From JAGVSR01 sp963778225 (GTDB taxonomy: Bacteria; Pseudomonadota; Alphaproteobacteria; Rhizobiales; Hyphomicrobiaceae): a stretch of DNA of 64,000 nucleotides. The position numbers and the translations under genes are program-made. Within the stretch, counting starts at the first letter, position 1. Each line of letters opens with the position of its first letter. The stretch spans positions 1-64,000 of the forward strand of contig CAVZTR010000013.1 in the NCBI GenBank assembly GCA_963778225.1, in the 5' to 3' direction. This document shows positions 8,952 to 18,234 of the stretch, piece by piece. The notes below the pieces were generated by a model. It ran no database searches and was not told where the DNA came from. It saw only the letters and a list, made by a program, of their open reading frames with translations.

Positions 8952-9893
8952 ATGTACGTTGATGGCTTCCAGATTTTCGGCCTGCTGCTCATCGGCCTTG
9001 CGGTCTTCACCCTGTGGTCCACCGTGAAGGTCGTGCCCCAAGGCTACAACTTCACCATCGAAAACTTCGGCCGCTTCACCCGCACGCTCCCACCGGGCCT
9101 GCACTTTCTGATCCCCATCGTTGAGCGCGTCGGCAGTCAGATCAACATGAAGGAGCAGGTCATCGACATTCCGAGCCAGGATGTCATCACCCGCGACAAC
9201 GCCATGGTCCGCGTCGACGGCGTCGCGTTCTTTCAGGTGCTCGATGCCGGCCGCTCCGCCTACGCGGTCGACAACCTCGAGCTCGCCACCATCAACTTGA
9301 CCATGACCAACGTCCGCACAGTCATGGGCTCGATGGACCTCGACGAACTGCTCTCCAACCGCGATGTCATCAACGCAAAACTCTTGACCGTCGTCGATGC
9401 AGCAACGGAGGCGTGGGGCGTCAAGGTCACCCGCATCGAGATCAAGGACATCGCCCCTCCCCGCGATCTCGTTGACAGCATGGGTCGCCAGATGAAAGCG
9501 GAACGCGAAAAGCGTGCGCAGATATTGGAATCGGAAGGCCTCCGTCAGGCTGCGATCCTCAAGGCCGAGGGCGCAAAGCAGGCGGTCGTTCTCGAAGCCG
9601 AAGGCCGCCGCGAAGCCGCCTTCAAGGATGCCGAAGCGCGCGAACGTGGCGCCGAAGCCGAAGCCAAGGCGACTGAACTGGTCTCCAACGCGATCTCGAA
9701 CGGTAACATTCAGGCCATCAACTACTTCATTGCCAACAACTATGTGAAAGCTCTGGAATCGCTCGCCTCCGCACCCAACCAAAAGGTCATCATGATGCCG
9801 CTGGAGGCCTCATCGGTCATCGGCTCCATCGCCGGCCTTGCCCAGCTCACGGGCGAAGCCTTCGGTGGCGCGCCCAAGACACCGCGCTCGTAA
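8952..9893 (+). CDS. qmcA: SPFH/stomatin-family protein (QmcA-like)
   Basis: A 313-residue SPFH (band 7) protein. One membrane anchor lies at residues 7-24 and the SPFH core (VVPQGYNFTIENFGRFTRTLPPGLHF and on) at about 25-190. A long charged helical stretch rich in AE/AK repeats (about 180-240) probably drives oligomerisation, followed by a hydrophobic C-terminus. Family members form membrane microdomain scaffolds. The next gene, 18 bases downstream, encodes an NfeD-family protein, the usual operon partner. The symbol follows E. coli QmcA by family resemblance. Confidence 0.92.
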   Translation: MYVDGFQIFGLLLIGLAVFTLWSTVKVVPQGYNFTIENFGRFTRTLPPGLHFLIPIVERVGSQINMKEQVIDIPSQDVITRDNAMVRVDGVAFFQVLDAGRSAYAVDNLELATINLTMTNVRTVMGSMDLDELLSNRDVINAKLLTVVDAATEAWGVKVTRIEIKDIAPPRDLVDSMGRQMKAEREKRAQILESEGLRQAAILKAEGAKQAVVLEAEGRREAAFKDAEARERGAEAEAKATELVSNAISNGNIQAINYFIANNYVKALESLASAPNQKVIMMPLEASSVIGSIAGLAQLTGEAFGGAPKTPRS

Positions 9894-9911
9894 CCCGGGG
9901 ACTCGCCGCAG

Positions 9912-10391
9912 ATGGAAGACTTTTTCGCCTTCATGAGCAGCCTTGGATTTTGGAGCTGGCTTGTCGTCGCGCTCGTGCTCATGGCACTTGAAACGATCGT
10001 CCCCGGCGTTCACTTCCTCTGGTTCGGATTGGCCGCTTTCATCGTCGGTCTTCTCGTTGCAGTCGCAGGTGCATTGGGAGCGGGCGAGGCCTTCCCATTC
10101 GGCGTGCAGCTCGTTGTTTTCGCCCTCATTGCGGTCGCAACCGTCTTTGGCGTGAAGCGAATGACGGGCGCCAGCCCGAGCGATCATCACCCCGATATCA
10201 ATGCCCCGGGCTCGCAGTTCATCGGCCGCATCATTGTTGTCGAGGACGCCATCAAGGGAGGCCGCGGCAAGGTCCGCGCAGGCGATAGCGTTTGGCTGGC
10301 CGAAGGCGAAGATGCCCCAGCAGGCACACGCGTCCTCGTGACGGGCGTCAACGGCACCGCCCTCGTCGTCACGCACGACACGGAAGAGTAG
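9912..10391 (+). CDS. NfeD family membrane protein
   Basis: A 159-residue protein with hydrophobic segments between about residues 15 and 75, then a C-terminal OB-fold-like domain (FIGRIIVVEDAIKGGRGKVRAGDSVW and GTRVLVTGVNGTALVV). This is the short NfeD (YbbK-like) form that partners SPFH proteins. It lies 18 bases downstream of the SPFH gene, so the two form an operon. The role is probably assembly or stability of the SPFH oligomer. It ends 23 bases before the convergent kdsD. Confidence 0.9.
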   Translation: MEDFFAFMSSLGFWSWLVVALVLMALETIVPGVHFLWFGLAAFIVGLLVAVAGALGAGEAFPFGVQLVVFALIAVATVFGVKRMTGASPSDHHPDINAPGSQFIGRIIVVEDAIKGGRGKVRAGDSVWLAEGEDAPAGTRVLVTGVNGTALVVTHDTEE

Positions 10392-10414
10392 TCGGCAGCG
10401 CGCTTAGCGCAGCC

Positions 10415-11431
10415 TCACGCAACGCCTGCCCGCAGCAGGTCGTGCACATGCACGATCCCGACGGGCTTGCCGCCGTCCACGACGAAAAGTGCCGTAATCC
10501 TGGACGCATTGATGACTTCGAGCGCGGCTGACGCCAGCGTTGTCGGCGAGATCGTTTTTGGTTTGCGCGTCATCACTTCGCCGGCCGTCGCCGTCAGCAG
10601 CTTTTCGCCCATGTGACGCCGAAGATCGCCGTCGGTCAGAACCCCGATGAGCTTTCCCTTGCCGTCCACGACGCCGAGGCAACCGAAGCTCTTTTCCGTC
10701 ATGATGACGAGGGCCTCGCCCATCGGCAGCCCGCGCGGCGCCAGCGGCAAGCGCTCATCCTTGTGCATCAAGTCCGCGACGTACTTCAGGCTTGCACCCA
10801 GCGAGCCGCCTGGATGGAACATCTTGAAGTCTTGCGCCGTGAAGCCACGGCTTTCGAGCAGCGCGACCGCCAGACAATCGCCGATCGCCAGCTGCATGGT
10901 CGTCGATGTCGTCGGCGCCAGCCCATGCGGACAGGCCTCTTTCGTGCGCGGCAGTTCCAGCACCACATCTGAGTGCTGGCCCAGCGCCGAGCCGGCATTG
11001 GAGGTGATGGCGATCATCGGAACTGAAAACCGGCGCGAAAAGGTGATGATGTTCTTTAATTCCACCGTCTCCCCGGACCACGACAGCGCCAGAATGACAT
11101 CGTCGCGCGTGATCATTCCCAAGTCGCCGTGCGAAGCCTCGCTGGGATGGACAAAAGACGCCGGCGTACCGGTGGACGCCATCGTCGCGGCGATCTTCTG
11201 CCCGATGTGCCCGCTCTTGCCGATACCCGAAACGATGACCCGGCCCCGCGCCTTCCTGATCATCGCAACGGCTTCCGAAAACGGACCTGCAAGCCCGTTA
11301 TCGAGAGAGGCCCTCAACGCACCGAGCCCTTCCGTCTCCAGTTCCAGCGTCCGCAAGGCGGATGCGATCACCGATCGCGTCTCTGAACGACCGCCTGGAA
11401 TGGCTCTCAATTTCCTGCTGATCCCCGCCAC
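10415..11431 (-). CDS. kdsD: KpsF/GutQ-type D-arabinose-5-phosphate isomerase
   Basis: Converts D-ribulose 5-phosphate to D-arabinose 5-phosphate, the first step of KDO synthesis for lipopolysaccharide. The 338-residue protein has a sugar-isomerase (SIS) domain at about 50-180 (VSGIGKSGHIGQKIAATMAS, HGDLGMIT, SWSGET), the HPGGSLG linker, and two CBS domains in the last 130 residues. The start is GTG at 11431. It is convergent with nfeD. The gene stands apart from other KDO genes in this window. Confidence 0.94.
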   Translation of the reverse strand: MAGISRKLRAIPGGRSETRSVIASALRTLELETEGLGALRASLDNGLAGPFSEAVAMIRKARGRVIVSGIGKSGHIGQKIAATMASTGTPASFVHPSEASHGDLGMITRDDVILALSWSGETVELKNIITFSRRFSVPMIAITSNAGSALGQHSDVVLELPRTKEACPHGLAPTTSTTMQLAIGDCLAVALLESRGFTAQDFKMFHPGGSLGASLKYVADLMHKDERLPLAPRGLPMGEALVIMTEKSFGCLGVVDGKGKLIGVLTDGDLRRHMGEKLLTATAGEVMTRKPKTISPTTLASAALEVINASRITALFVVDGGKPVGIVHVHDLLRAGVA

Positions 11432-11626
11432 GGCTCACCCCAAGATCCAAGAAATAGCCCCAAGCCCCGGACAATGACCCGACAGCCCCTGCTGTGAACT
11501 CAAAACCTGAGCGAGAATGTCTAGCCGATGGCGCCCCTGCAACTGAATTGGCGCTCCATCCTCGGCTTTTCTTTGGCACGTGCAAGGCTGACGCCCTTAA
11601 AGACGCATTAACCGGGCTTGCCTAGC

Positions 11627-13414
11627 ATGAAATGGCCGTGTGTGCGTCCAAGAGCAGTCGTTGAAAGTCCGCGCCGCCTATGGGCGATGGGCCAGCTAGG
11701 TCGCCCCGTGCTCCGAGCCGAGTTGTTATCCTGTGGTTTCGACCGCCGCGTACCGGTATGGGCGTTCGGCGTACTTCTGCTGTGCGCCATCCCGGCCCAC
11801 GCGCAGGAGCGCGATGCAGGCCGGGCACCTGGCTTCAGAGGGACGCTACCCGACAGCCTGACGCTGCCCGGCCGCGGCGCCTTGCCGTCGCGAATCACAG
11901 CCGGAGTCTCGCCCGATGACCGTCTCGCCGCGACCGAATTGCGCCCCGCTATCCCTGACGACGACCCAACCGCTGATCCGGTCGACCCGCTGCTCGACGA
12001 TACGGCCCGCCCTGCCCCAGGCGAACGCATCCCAGTCGTCGATGGCGACCTGACGCTCCCCGAGGAACCCAACGCCATTGCGCGCGACGGTATCGTTGAG
12101 GTCGGCGAACCACCCGCGCCTCAAGATGGCGTCGACCCCACATTAATCGACAGCCGTCCACAGGAAGACGCCGATCTATTCAACACGCCCCTCGAAAACC
12201 CGCCGGCCGGGTACGACCCACTGCTTTTCCAGATCGAAGACATCGATCCCATTCGCACAGACCGGCGCCCACGCCGCCTTTTCATCCAGGAGCCCTACGA
12301 CCCCATTGGCATCCGCATTGGCAGTTTCGTCTATTTTCCCGAAGTCATCATTGCAGGAGAGGCGACCTCCAACGTCCTCCGCCGGACACCGGCCAGCAGC
12401 GATGTCTCCGCCGAGTTTCTCTCAAGAGCTCGCCTCGTCTCCAACTGGGCAGTCCACGCTCTGGAATTCAACGCGACAGGCCTCACCTCCTTCCATGATG
12501 AATTCCCGAGCGAAGATGACGCCGCTTGGAACCTGGAGGCCCGCGGCCGCCTGGATGTGAGCCGCCTCACGAATTTCCAAGGCCTCATCGCCCACGATGT
12601 TCGCCAGGAAGGGCGCGGCGCAATCGATGCGGCCCAATTCGGCGACCGCGCGCAAGTGACCACCGACAGCGTGGATTTAACCTTCAATCACCGCTTCAAT
12701 CGCCTCTCGGTCCAACTCCGCGGAGGCTACGACGACATCGATTTTGGCCCCGGCGACGGCGATACCAACACCAACGACGACCGCGACACCATCGTCACCA
12801 CCCAAGCCGCCCGGACCACTTGGCAATTCCGGCCGACGTTCGCCGTCTTTGGCGAAGTCGAAGCCAACCAGCGCGATTACAACGTCGCTGCTGTCTCGGA
12901 CGGCTTCAGCCGCGATAGCGATGGCCAACGCTACCGCGCCGGCATCGACTTCGGCTCCACAGGCCAAATCGTTCGCGGTGAGATGAGCATCGGCTACGGT
13001 AACCAAAATCCGAGCGACGCAGGTCTGAGCGATGTCGACGGCGTTCTGATCGACGCCAACGTCGCCTGGCGCCTCAGCGATCCCACGACGCTCCGCTTCA
13101 TTGCCCGCACCGACATTTTCGACACCAATACGACCGGTTCTGCCGGTGTCCTATCGCGCACCATCGGCCTTGAGGCGCGCCATGCCTTCCGCCGCTACGT
13201 CATCGCCACGGCGGGCATCGCCTATACGGATCAGGACTACGACAACGTCCCAATTAATGAATCGGAGCTCAGAGCCTCGCTTCTGCTCGAATACTATCTC
13301 AATCGCGATTGGACGCTCTTCGGCCAATGGGAAACCATCGACTTCGACAGCAATCAGCCTGGCAACAGCTGGACCGCGAACGATGTCCGCGTGGGCGCCC
13401 GCTGGCGGCAATGA
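11627..13414 (+). CDS. outer-membrane beta-barrel protein with acidic N-terminal segment
   Basis: A protein of about 595 residues. A hydrophobic signal core VPVWAFGVLLLCAIPAHA precedes an acidic, proline-rich and probably disordered stretch of about 130 residues. From FIQEPYDPIGIRIGSFVYFPEV onward come amphipathic beta strands typical of outer-membrane barrels (BBP2-like), ending in ARWRQ. Such barrels often accompany polysaccharide export, but no such genes are adjacent. ATG 11627 is used; ATG 11687 gives a more normal signal peptide, and neither has a clear ribosome site. The substrate is unknown. Confidence 0.8.
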   Translation: MKWPCVRPRAVVESPRRLWAMGQLGRPVLRAELLSCGFDRRVPVWAFGVLLLCAIPAHAQERDAGRAPGFRGTLPDSLTLPGRGALPSRITAGVSPDDRLAATELRPAIPDDDPTADPVDPLLDDTARPAPGERIPVVDGDLTLPEEPNAIARDGIVEVGEPPAPQDGVDPTLIDSRPQEDADLFNTPLENPPAGYDPLLFQIEDIDPIRTDRRPRRLFIQEPYDPIGIRIGSFVYFPEVIIAGEATSNVLRRTPASSDVSAEFLSRARLVSNWAVHALEFNATGLTSFHDEFPSEDDAAWNLEARGRLDVSRLTNFQGLIAHDVRQEGRGAIDAAQFGDRAQVTTDSVDLTFNHRFNRLSVQLRGGYDDIDFGPGDGDTNTNDDRDTIVTTQAARTTWQFRPTFAVFGEVEANQRDYNVAAVSDGFSRDSDGQRYRAGIDFGSTGQIVRGEMSIGYGNQNPSDAGLSDVDGVLIDANVAWRLSDPTTLRFIARTDIFDTNTTGSAGVLSRTIGLEARHAFRRYVIATAGIAYTDQDYDNVPINESELRASLLLEYYLNRDWTLFGQWETIDFDSNQPGNSWTANDVRVGARWRQ

Positions 13415-13470
13415 CGAGGAAACGGCTGGAGACCTGTCCCCAGCCGCCCATTTCGATGGTGTTCTTTGAC

Positions 13471-13761
13471 TTACTTGGCGGCCTGACGCCGTGAGACGTC
13501 TTCCTTTGACACTTCACCCGCCGCGACGAGTGCACTCACGCAGCGATCGGACAACTTCAGTCCGTTGGCCCGCATGCACTGCCTGACGGCCGGGCTGGTC
13601 GGTGAATGCTGGCTGCAATACGAGAAGTAGTCGCCGGCACAGGCCATCTTGACCCGGGCGGAAACGGCGCCCGCCTCGGACGGACCGCCACTGAGTGCAC
13701 CGAGGGCGAGGATGGCGGTGAGGCCGGCACGAGCGGTTAGCAGGGTTGTGAGCGGTGTCAT
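13471..13761 (-). CDS. small cysteine-containing secreted protein
   Basis: A 96-residue product from ATG 13761, which has AGGAG correctly placed upstream. A signal peptide covers about residues 1-31. The mature part carries four cysteines in the pattern MACAGDYFSYCSQH then VRQCMRANGLKLSDRCVSAL, suggesting two disulfides in a small helical domain. This pattern occurs in small rhizobial periplasmic proteins of unknown function. It lies between the outer-membrane barrel and the DUF4139 gene and is separated from the latter by a terminator. Confidence 0.75.
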   Translation of the reverse strand: MTPLTTLLTARAGLTAILALGALSGGPSEAGAVSARVKMACAGDYFSYCSQHSPTSPAVRQCMRANGLKLSDRCVSALVAAGEVSKEDVSRRQAAK

Positions 13762-13897
13762 GGCAGTACTCCTGGGGACGGGAGAGCCGAATGGCGTCTT
13801 CTGAGGTTGAGAATGCCGCAACCCGTCCAAGACGGCTGTTCCACGCGGAACGCCCCGGGAAAAAACGTGTTTTCCTTGCCATCGTCCGTTCATGACA

Positions 13898-13928
13898 AAC
13901 AAAAAGGGCAGCCCAACCGGGCTGCCCG
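13898..13928 (-). terminator. intrinsic terminator of the DUF4139 gene
   Basis: Minus-strand hairpin with stem GGGCAGCCC/GGGCTGCCC and a four-base loop. On the minus strand it is followed by TTTTTGTTTG. It lies 23 bases beyond the stop of the DUF4139 gene. Confidence 0.85.
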
Positions 13929-13950
13929 AAAGCGCTTCAGATACCTGCGC

Positions 13951-15621
13951 CTATCGGTATGTGATCGACTTCGCCGACGGCCAGACGACGCGATACCCGA
14001 AATCGACCACCGCCTCCTCGTCTGCGTCGATCTTCAGATCCCACGCCAGCACACCGCGCTTATCATCGACATCGGTCTTGCTCGGCGTGGTCCGCCCGAT
14101 CGGCTCGACCTTGATATCGGCGTTGTTCGAAACCGGCATGTGATCGAGCACCGTGACCGCCATCGGACGCTCGTGCAGGTTCTTCACCGTGATCTTGAAC
14201 ATCCGCACGTCCGTCCGCGATGTTGAGATCAGACCCGTCTCACCGCGCTTTTCTTCCACGAGCGCGTGTTTCACCCGTATCAGGTCATCCGCGCCAAATC
14301 CCAGCTCGTGCTTTTCGCCGGGAGACAGGATCGGCAAATCGCCGGTGCCAACGAACGTCCCGTCGCGAAAGAGAGCAACCGGTCCGGACAGGAGCGGTGT
14401 CCCCGCCGGAACGAGCAGCGTCGCGTAGAGAAAGGCTTTGGGATCCTCGCTTGGCACCGTTTTGATGCCGAGCTGCGGTTCGATCTTCTCCACCAGCAAC
14501 TGAACACGCTTTGCTTCGTTGGTATTGGGAACGCTGCTCCGCCCAGGCACCGCAAACATGGCTTGGAACGGAGACGCGATGACGCTTGCCTGTTGTGCTT
14601 CGACGGCCTGAGGCGGAGCCGCAGCAAGTTCTGCCATCGCAACGTCTCGCTCACTCACTTCCTTGCGCCGGACCGAAGCATCATCCGACATTGGCGCAGC
14701 GGCCATCGGCCGTGGCGGCGGAGGGGGCTGTTCGAAATCGACCGTGATCGTGTCGAGTGGAGGAATGGCTGCACTCGCGTTCGGACGCGTCGTTGAAAGC
14801 GTCAGAGCCGCATTATCCCAGCCCTCACCGCTGTTCTGGCGGATTTCCGCTCGCCGGACGAGCGACAACGACGGAGCCGCTGTTTTATCGCCCGTCGTGA
14901 GCCGAGCATCATAGAGCGGCGACCACGACGCTCCCGGCACCTGATACCGCACAACAAGATCTGCATCGACGGGCGCCAGAGCCTCCACATGCACCTTGAC
15001 TTCCGTCCGCTCCTCCTCCGCCGGAGACAGCGCGGCAAGCTTCTTCTCCAGATCCTCGATCTGGCGGTCGAGCGCGCGCATCTTCACGAGCGCATCGCTG
15101 GCGTTGCGCTGAGCCTCCAGACTTCCAGTGGCAATCGTGGTCAAGATCTGCGACCAGTCCTCGCCGCGCTCCGTACCTTGCGAAGGCGCCGGCCGCGTCG
15201 GCAACTGGCTCAGGTTGCCGATCAGGGTCTTTTGCGTTTCTGCAGCCTGCAGCTGCGCTTCCGCCGAACTGCGTTGATCGCGCAGGATTTGGATCTCATC
15301 TTCCAGACGCCGCCGCTCGCTGGCAGCAACAACCACATCCGTGCTCGGCACCATCAACCGCCGACTGTCCACCGAACCGATTTCAAGCTTGCCCGTTGCC
15401 AATCCCTCGACGCGAATGGAACTGGGATCGGCGTCCGCCGGCACATCCGAGAGCACCACCGTGTGCATGCCCTTCTCGATCTTCACTTTCGCAACGCGGC
15501 TGACCTCAGCCCCCCGCGGAAAAACCGTCACGGCGTCAACGCGCGATGTCACGGGCAACTCGGCAGCCCATCCCGCCGCAGGCCAAGCCAAAGAGATCAC
15601 GGAGTAAGCAAGACGGCGCAT
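13951..15621 (-). CDS. mucoidy inhibitor MuiA-like protein (DUF4140/DUF4139)
   Basis: A 556-residue exported protein. Signal peptide MRRLAYSVISLAWPAAGWAAE, then a DUF4140 domain (VDAVTVFPRGAEVSRVAKVKI) at about 25-120. A coiled-coil segment with RRRLEDEIQILRDQR follows at about 110-210, then a DUF4139 domain up to the C-terminus (LVVRYQVPGASWSPLYDARL and ending VDFGYRVVWPSAKSITYR). The family is named for a gene whose overexpression blocks mucoidy; its biochemical role is unknown. A Pro/Ala-rich insertion interrupts the DUF4139 region near residues 285-330. ATG 15621 is preferred over 15642. Confidence 0.87.
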   Translation of the reverse strand: MRRLAYSVISLAWPAAGWAAELPVTSRVDAVTVFPRGAEVSRVAKVKIEKGMHTVVLSDVPADADPSSIRVEGLATGKLEIGSVDSRRLMVPSTDVVVAASERRRLEDEIQILRDQRSSAEAQLQAAETQKTLIGNLSQLPTRPAPSQGTERGEDWSQILTTIATGSLEAQRNASDALVKMRALDRQIEDLEKKLAALSPAEEERTEVKVHVEALAPVDADLVVRYQVPGASWSPLYDARLTTGDKTAAPSLSLVRRAEIRQNSGEGWDNAALTLSTTRPNASAAIPPLDTITVDFEQPPPPPRPMAAAPMSDDASVRRKEVSERDVAMAELAAAPPQAVEAQQASVIASPFQAMFAVPGRSSVPNTNEAKRVQLLVEKIEPQLGIKTVPSEDPKAFLYATLLVPAGTPLLSGPVALFRDGTFVGTGDLPILSPGEKHELGFGADDLIRVKHALVEEKRGETGLISTSRTDVRMFKITVKNLHERPMAVTVLDHMPVSNNADIKVEPIGRTTPSKTDVDDKRGVLAWDLKIDADEEAVVDFGYRVVWPSAKSITYR

Positions 15622-15723
15622 GAGACAAACCCTGAACGGCATGTTGGCGACTTAATGTGGGGCAAGCTCGCTACGCTATTCCCGATGACGGCAGGTGCGA
15701 CCGCAACCCGCCCGAATTATGGC

Positions 15724-16905
15724 TCACCCCGGCGGGCGAACGGCCCCCTCAGCCCGGACAGTCCAAAACGCCCAGTCGAGCCAAGGCAGCACGGCTTGCA
15801 GATCATCGGCCTCGATCGTCGCCCCCGTCCAAATCCTCAATCCTGGCGGCGCGCCGCGATGGCCGGCGATATCGTAGGCCGCCCCTTCCTCTGCCAGCAG
15901 CGTTGCCATATCTGCGATGAACCGGCGTTGTGCCGCCTCGTCCAAACCCGTGAAGCTCGGATCAGAGACCGTGATCACGACCGACGTGAGCGAGCGCGTC
16001 GCCGGATCGGCGACAGGATCGGCTGCCCACTCCGACGCCGCGACCCAATCCGAAACGATCTTGGCATTGCACCGCGCCCTCGCCTGCAAGGCCTTGAGCC
16101 CGCCGGCAGCCTCCGCCCATGCGACCGCCTGCTGGCAGTCCTTCACGCACAACATCGACGGCGTGTTGATCGTCTGCCCATCAAACAGTGCCTCATCGAG
16201 CACGCCCTCCCGCACGAATCGGAACAGCTTCGGCACCGGCCACGGGGGCGTATAAGACCGCGCACGCTCAACCGCCCGGGGCGAAAGGATCAGCACGCCA
16301 TGCGCTGCCTCTCCGCCCAGGCATTTTTGCCAGGAGAACGTCACGACATCGAGTTTCGCCCAATCCATGTCCTGCGCAAACACGGCCGACGTTGCATCAC
16401 ACAGCGTGAGCGCTTCGCGATCGTCCGCGATCCATTCGAAATTCGCAACGCGCACACCCGACGTCGTGCCGTTCGCCGTGAAGATGATATCGCGCTTCCC
16501 GTTCGCACGCCGCAAATCGGGCAGAGACCCGAACGGCGCCTCGTGAACGGCAACGTCCTCGATCTTCAATTCATCGAGAATATCGCGCACCCAGAGCCGA
16601 CCGAACACGTCCCACGCGAACACGTCGACAGCGCGCGCACCGATGAGCGACCACATCGCCATCTCGAATGCCCCTGTATCGGAACCCGGAACAATCGCGA
16701 GCCGGTAATCCGCAGGCAATTCTAGAAGCCTCTTCAGGGATGCGATGAGACGGGAAAGCTCCGCACGCCCTTCGACGGAGCGATGCGAACGCCCGAGCAG
16801 CGCGCCTGCAAGATGGTCCGGCGACCAGCCCGGCGGCTTTGCGCAGGGACCGCTCGAAAAGTACGGGCGTGCAGGCTTTATCGGCGGTTTTGAGAAGCCG
16901 GTCAT
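15724..16905 (-). CDS. serC: phosphoserine aminotransferase
   Basis: Pyridoxal-phosphate enzyme of serine synthesis, converting 3-phosphohydroxypyruvate and glutamate to phosphoserine. The 393-residue product starts KPARPYFSSGPCAKPP and carries the cofactor lysine in FSWQKCLGGE and the ATSAVFAQDMDW region. It is the longer alphaproteobacterial/archaeal-type SerC rather than the E. coli type. ATG 16905 fits this length. No serA lies downstream, where it is often found; the next gene is DUF4139, about 100 bases away. Confidence 0.95.
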   Translation of the reverse strand: MTGFSKPPIKPARPYFSSGPCAKPPGWSPDHLAGALLGRSHRSVEGRAELSRLIASLKRLLELPADYRLAIVPGSDTGAFEMAMWSLIGARAVDVFAWDVFGRLWVRDILDELKIEDVAVHEAPFGSLPDLRRANGKRDIIFTANGTTSGVRVANFEWIADDREALTLCDATSAVFAQDMDWAKLDVVTFSWQKCLGGEAAHGVLILSPRAVERARSYTPPWPVPKLFRFVREGVLDEALFDGQTINTPSMLCVKDCQQAVAWAEAAGGLKALQARARCNAKIVSDWVAASEWAADPVADPATRSLTSVVITVSDPSFTGLDEAAQRRFIADMATLLAEEGAAYDIAGHRGAPPGLRIWTGATIEADDLQAVLPWLDWAFWTVRAEGAVRPPG

Positions 16906-16990
16906 CGGGTTATCTGTGGTGCGTGTGAGAGGAGAATGGCTGCGAGAGTGGCGCGCCACTTCCACTCCGTCAACCCCGGCCCGCCCATGC

Positions 16991-17020
16991 AAAAAGGCGG
17001 CTTCCCTTGAAAGCCGCCTT
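16991..17020 (-). terminator. intrinsic terminator of the first outer-membrane protein gene
   Basis: Perfect 10-bp stem (16994-17003 with 17011-17020) around a 7-base loop. The minus strand reads into TTTTT. It sits between the outer-membrane protein stop at 17048 and the serC start, so it insulates serC from the gene upstream. Confidence 0.9.
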
Positions 17021-17047
17021 TGCTGATTTTCCGGTTAACGCCGTGTC

Positions 17048-17935
17048 TCAGTTGAGATCGAGACGAATGCCGGTGCGCAATTGATGCTGCCCGATGTCTT
17101 CAATCGTTATGTCGCTCGTACCCGCAAGGGTCATACTGGAAACGGTGAGCCCACCGTTCTGCCACATGTACCGGTATCCGGTATCCCAGATGACGCTGTC
17201 CGTCACCTGCACCGACACACCGGCCATCAGTGCCGCCGCGAGATCCCAGCTCTTTTTTGTCGTGGTGCCTTCGGTGATGGTCGACGTATCCGGCAGCGTA
17301 TTTGCGCCACAGTCCAGCGTTCCGGCGACCGAATTGGAAAGGCCAGTGCACTGGGCAAATTCGGAAGACTTTCGCGTCAATTGACGGTAGGTCACGCCGA
17401 TGCCTGCGCCGACATATGGCGTAAAGCGCGAGCTGTTGCGAAAGTCGTAATAGAAATTGAGCATTCCCGTATCTTGCTCGAACTTGACCGAGTCCTGCCG
17501 CGTGACGTCGTAGGTCACAGAATCGATAGACGCATCGGGCAACACGGCATTAATCACTTCATTGAAGTTGCTCTCGCCCTGTTGAAGATCGCCCCGCGTG
17601 TACAAGTCCACCTGCAATTCCACGCGGATCGACGGCGTGATGTAACGACCGGCACCGATACTGCCGAACTCGAGCGGCTCGACATCGCCGATATCGTCGA
17701 GCGTCATGGACGAGCCGGTCTCATCAAGCGAGCCGTCGGACAGCCACGCCGCACCTACATCGAAGCGGACGTAGTATTCGGGCTCATAGATCGGGATCGG
17801 AGCCGGAGCCGGCACGGGAACGGCGGCAGCGTAGGGATCTTTGACACCGGTGTAGATTACATCACCGCCGGCCAGGGCGGGTGCACCGAAAGCGGCAACT
17901 GCGGCAAGCGATAGGCCCGCAAGTTTGGTCTTCAT
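17048..17935 (-). CDS. outer-membrane beta-barrel protein
   Basis: A 295-residue protein with signal peptide MKTKLAGLSLAAVAAFGAPALAGG. A short proline-rich linker (VPVPAPAPIPIYEP) follows, then an eight-stranded opacity/OmpA-type barrel with YYVRFDVGAAWLSDG, RFTPYVGAGIGVTYRQ and a last strand HQLRTGIRLDLN. Two cysteines sit in a loop (CTGLSNSVAGTLDC). It shares layout with the next protein upstream at 18235-19038, so the two are probably ancient paralogues. No specific porin function can be assigned. Confidence 0.85.
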   Translation of the reverse strand: MKTKLAGLSLAAVAAFGAPALAGGDVIYTGVKDPYAAAVPVPAPAPIPIYEPEYYVRFDVGAAWLSDGSLDETGSSMTLDDIGDVEPLEFGSIGAGRYITPSIRVELQVDLYTRGDLQQGESNFNEVINAVLPDASIDSVTYDVTRQDSVKFEQDTGMLNFYYDFRNSSRFTPYVGAGIGVTYRQLTRKSSEFAQCTGLSNSVAGTLDCGANTLPDTSTITEGTTTKKSWDLAAALMAGVSVQVTDSVIWDTGYRYMWQNGGLTVSSMTLAGTSDITIEDIGQHQLRTGIRLDLN

Positions 17936-18234
17936 CGTCTGATCCCCTCAACAGAGCCGCGGGGCAAACCGCTGGGCTCCGGCTAACCGCAACTAACGTC
18001 GGGGATCGTGGACTGCGCATTCGGTTCACCATCGAGACATCCAGGGCCTGCAGCCGGATTGAGGGGCTGCCGCCAGACGCATACAGGAACCAGGACAAAC
18101 ATCGTCTCGTCGATGACCCGTATTCGCTGGCCGCAAACGCGCCCCGCCGGGTCTGCCCGGGCTCCCGAAGAAGCCCGGACCTGTCGTCATCTCACGGGCA
18201 GAGCCGAAACCCCGCCCAATTCATGTCCGCCAAA

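Noticed and set aside
14989..16725. 578-codon plus-strand frame opposite the DUF4139 and serC genes.
   Set aside because: Spans two conserved minus-strand genes and the terminal parts show no domain.
18154..18180. Hairpin as terminator after the second outer-membrane barrel gene.
   Set aside because: The stem is good but no T-run follows on the minus strand, so I do not call it a terminator.
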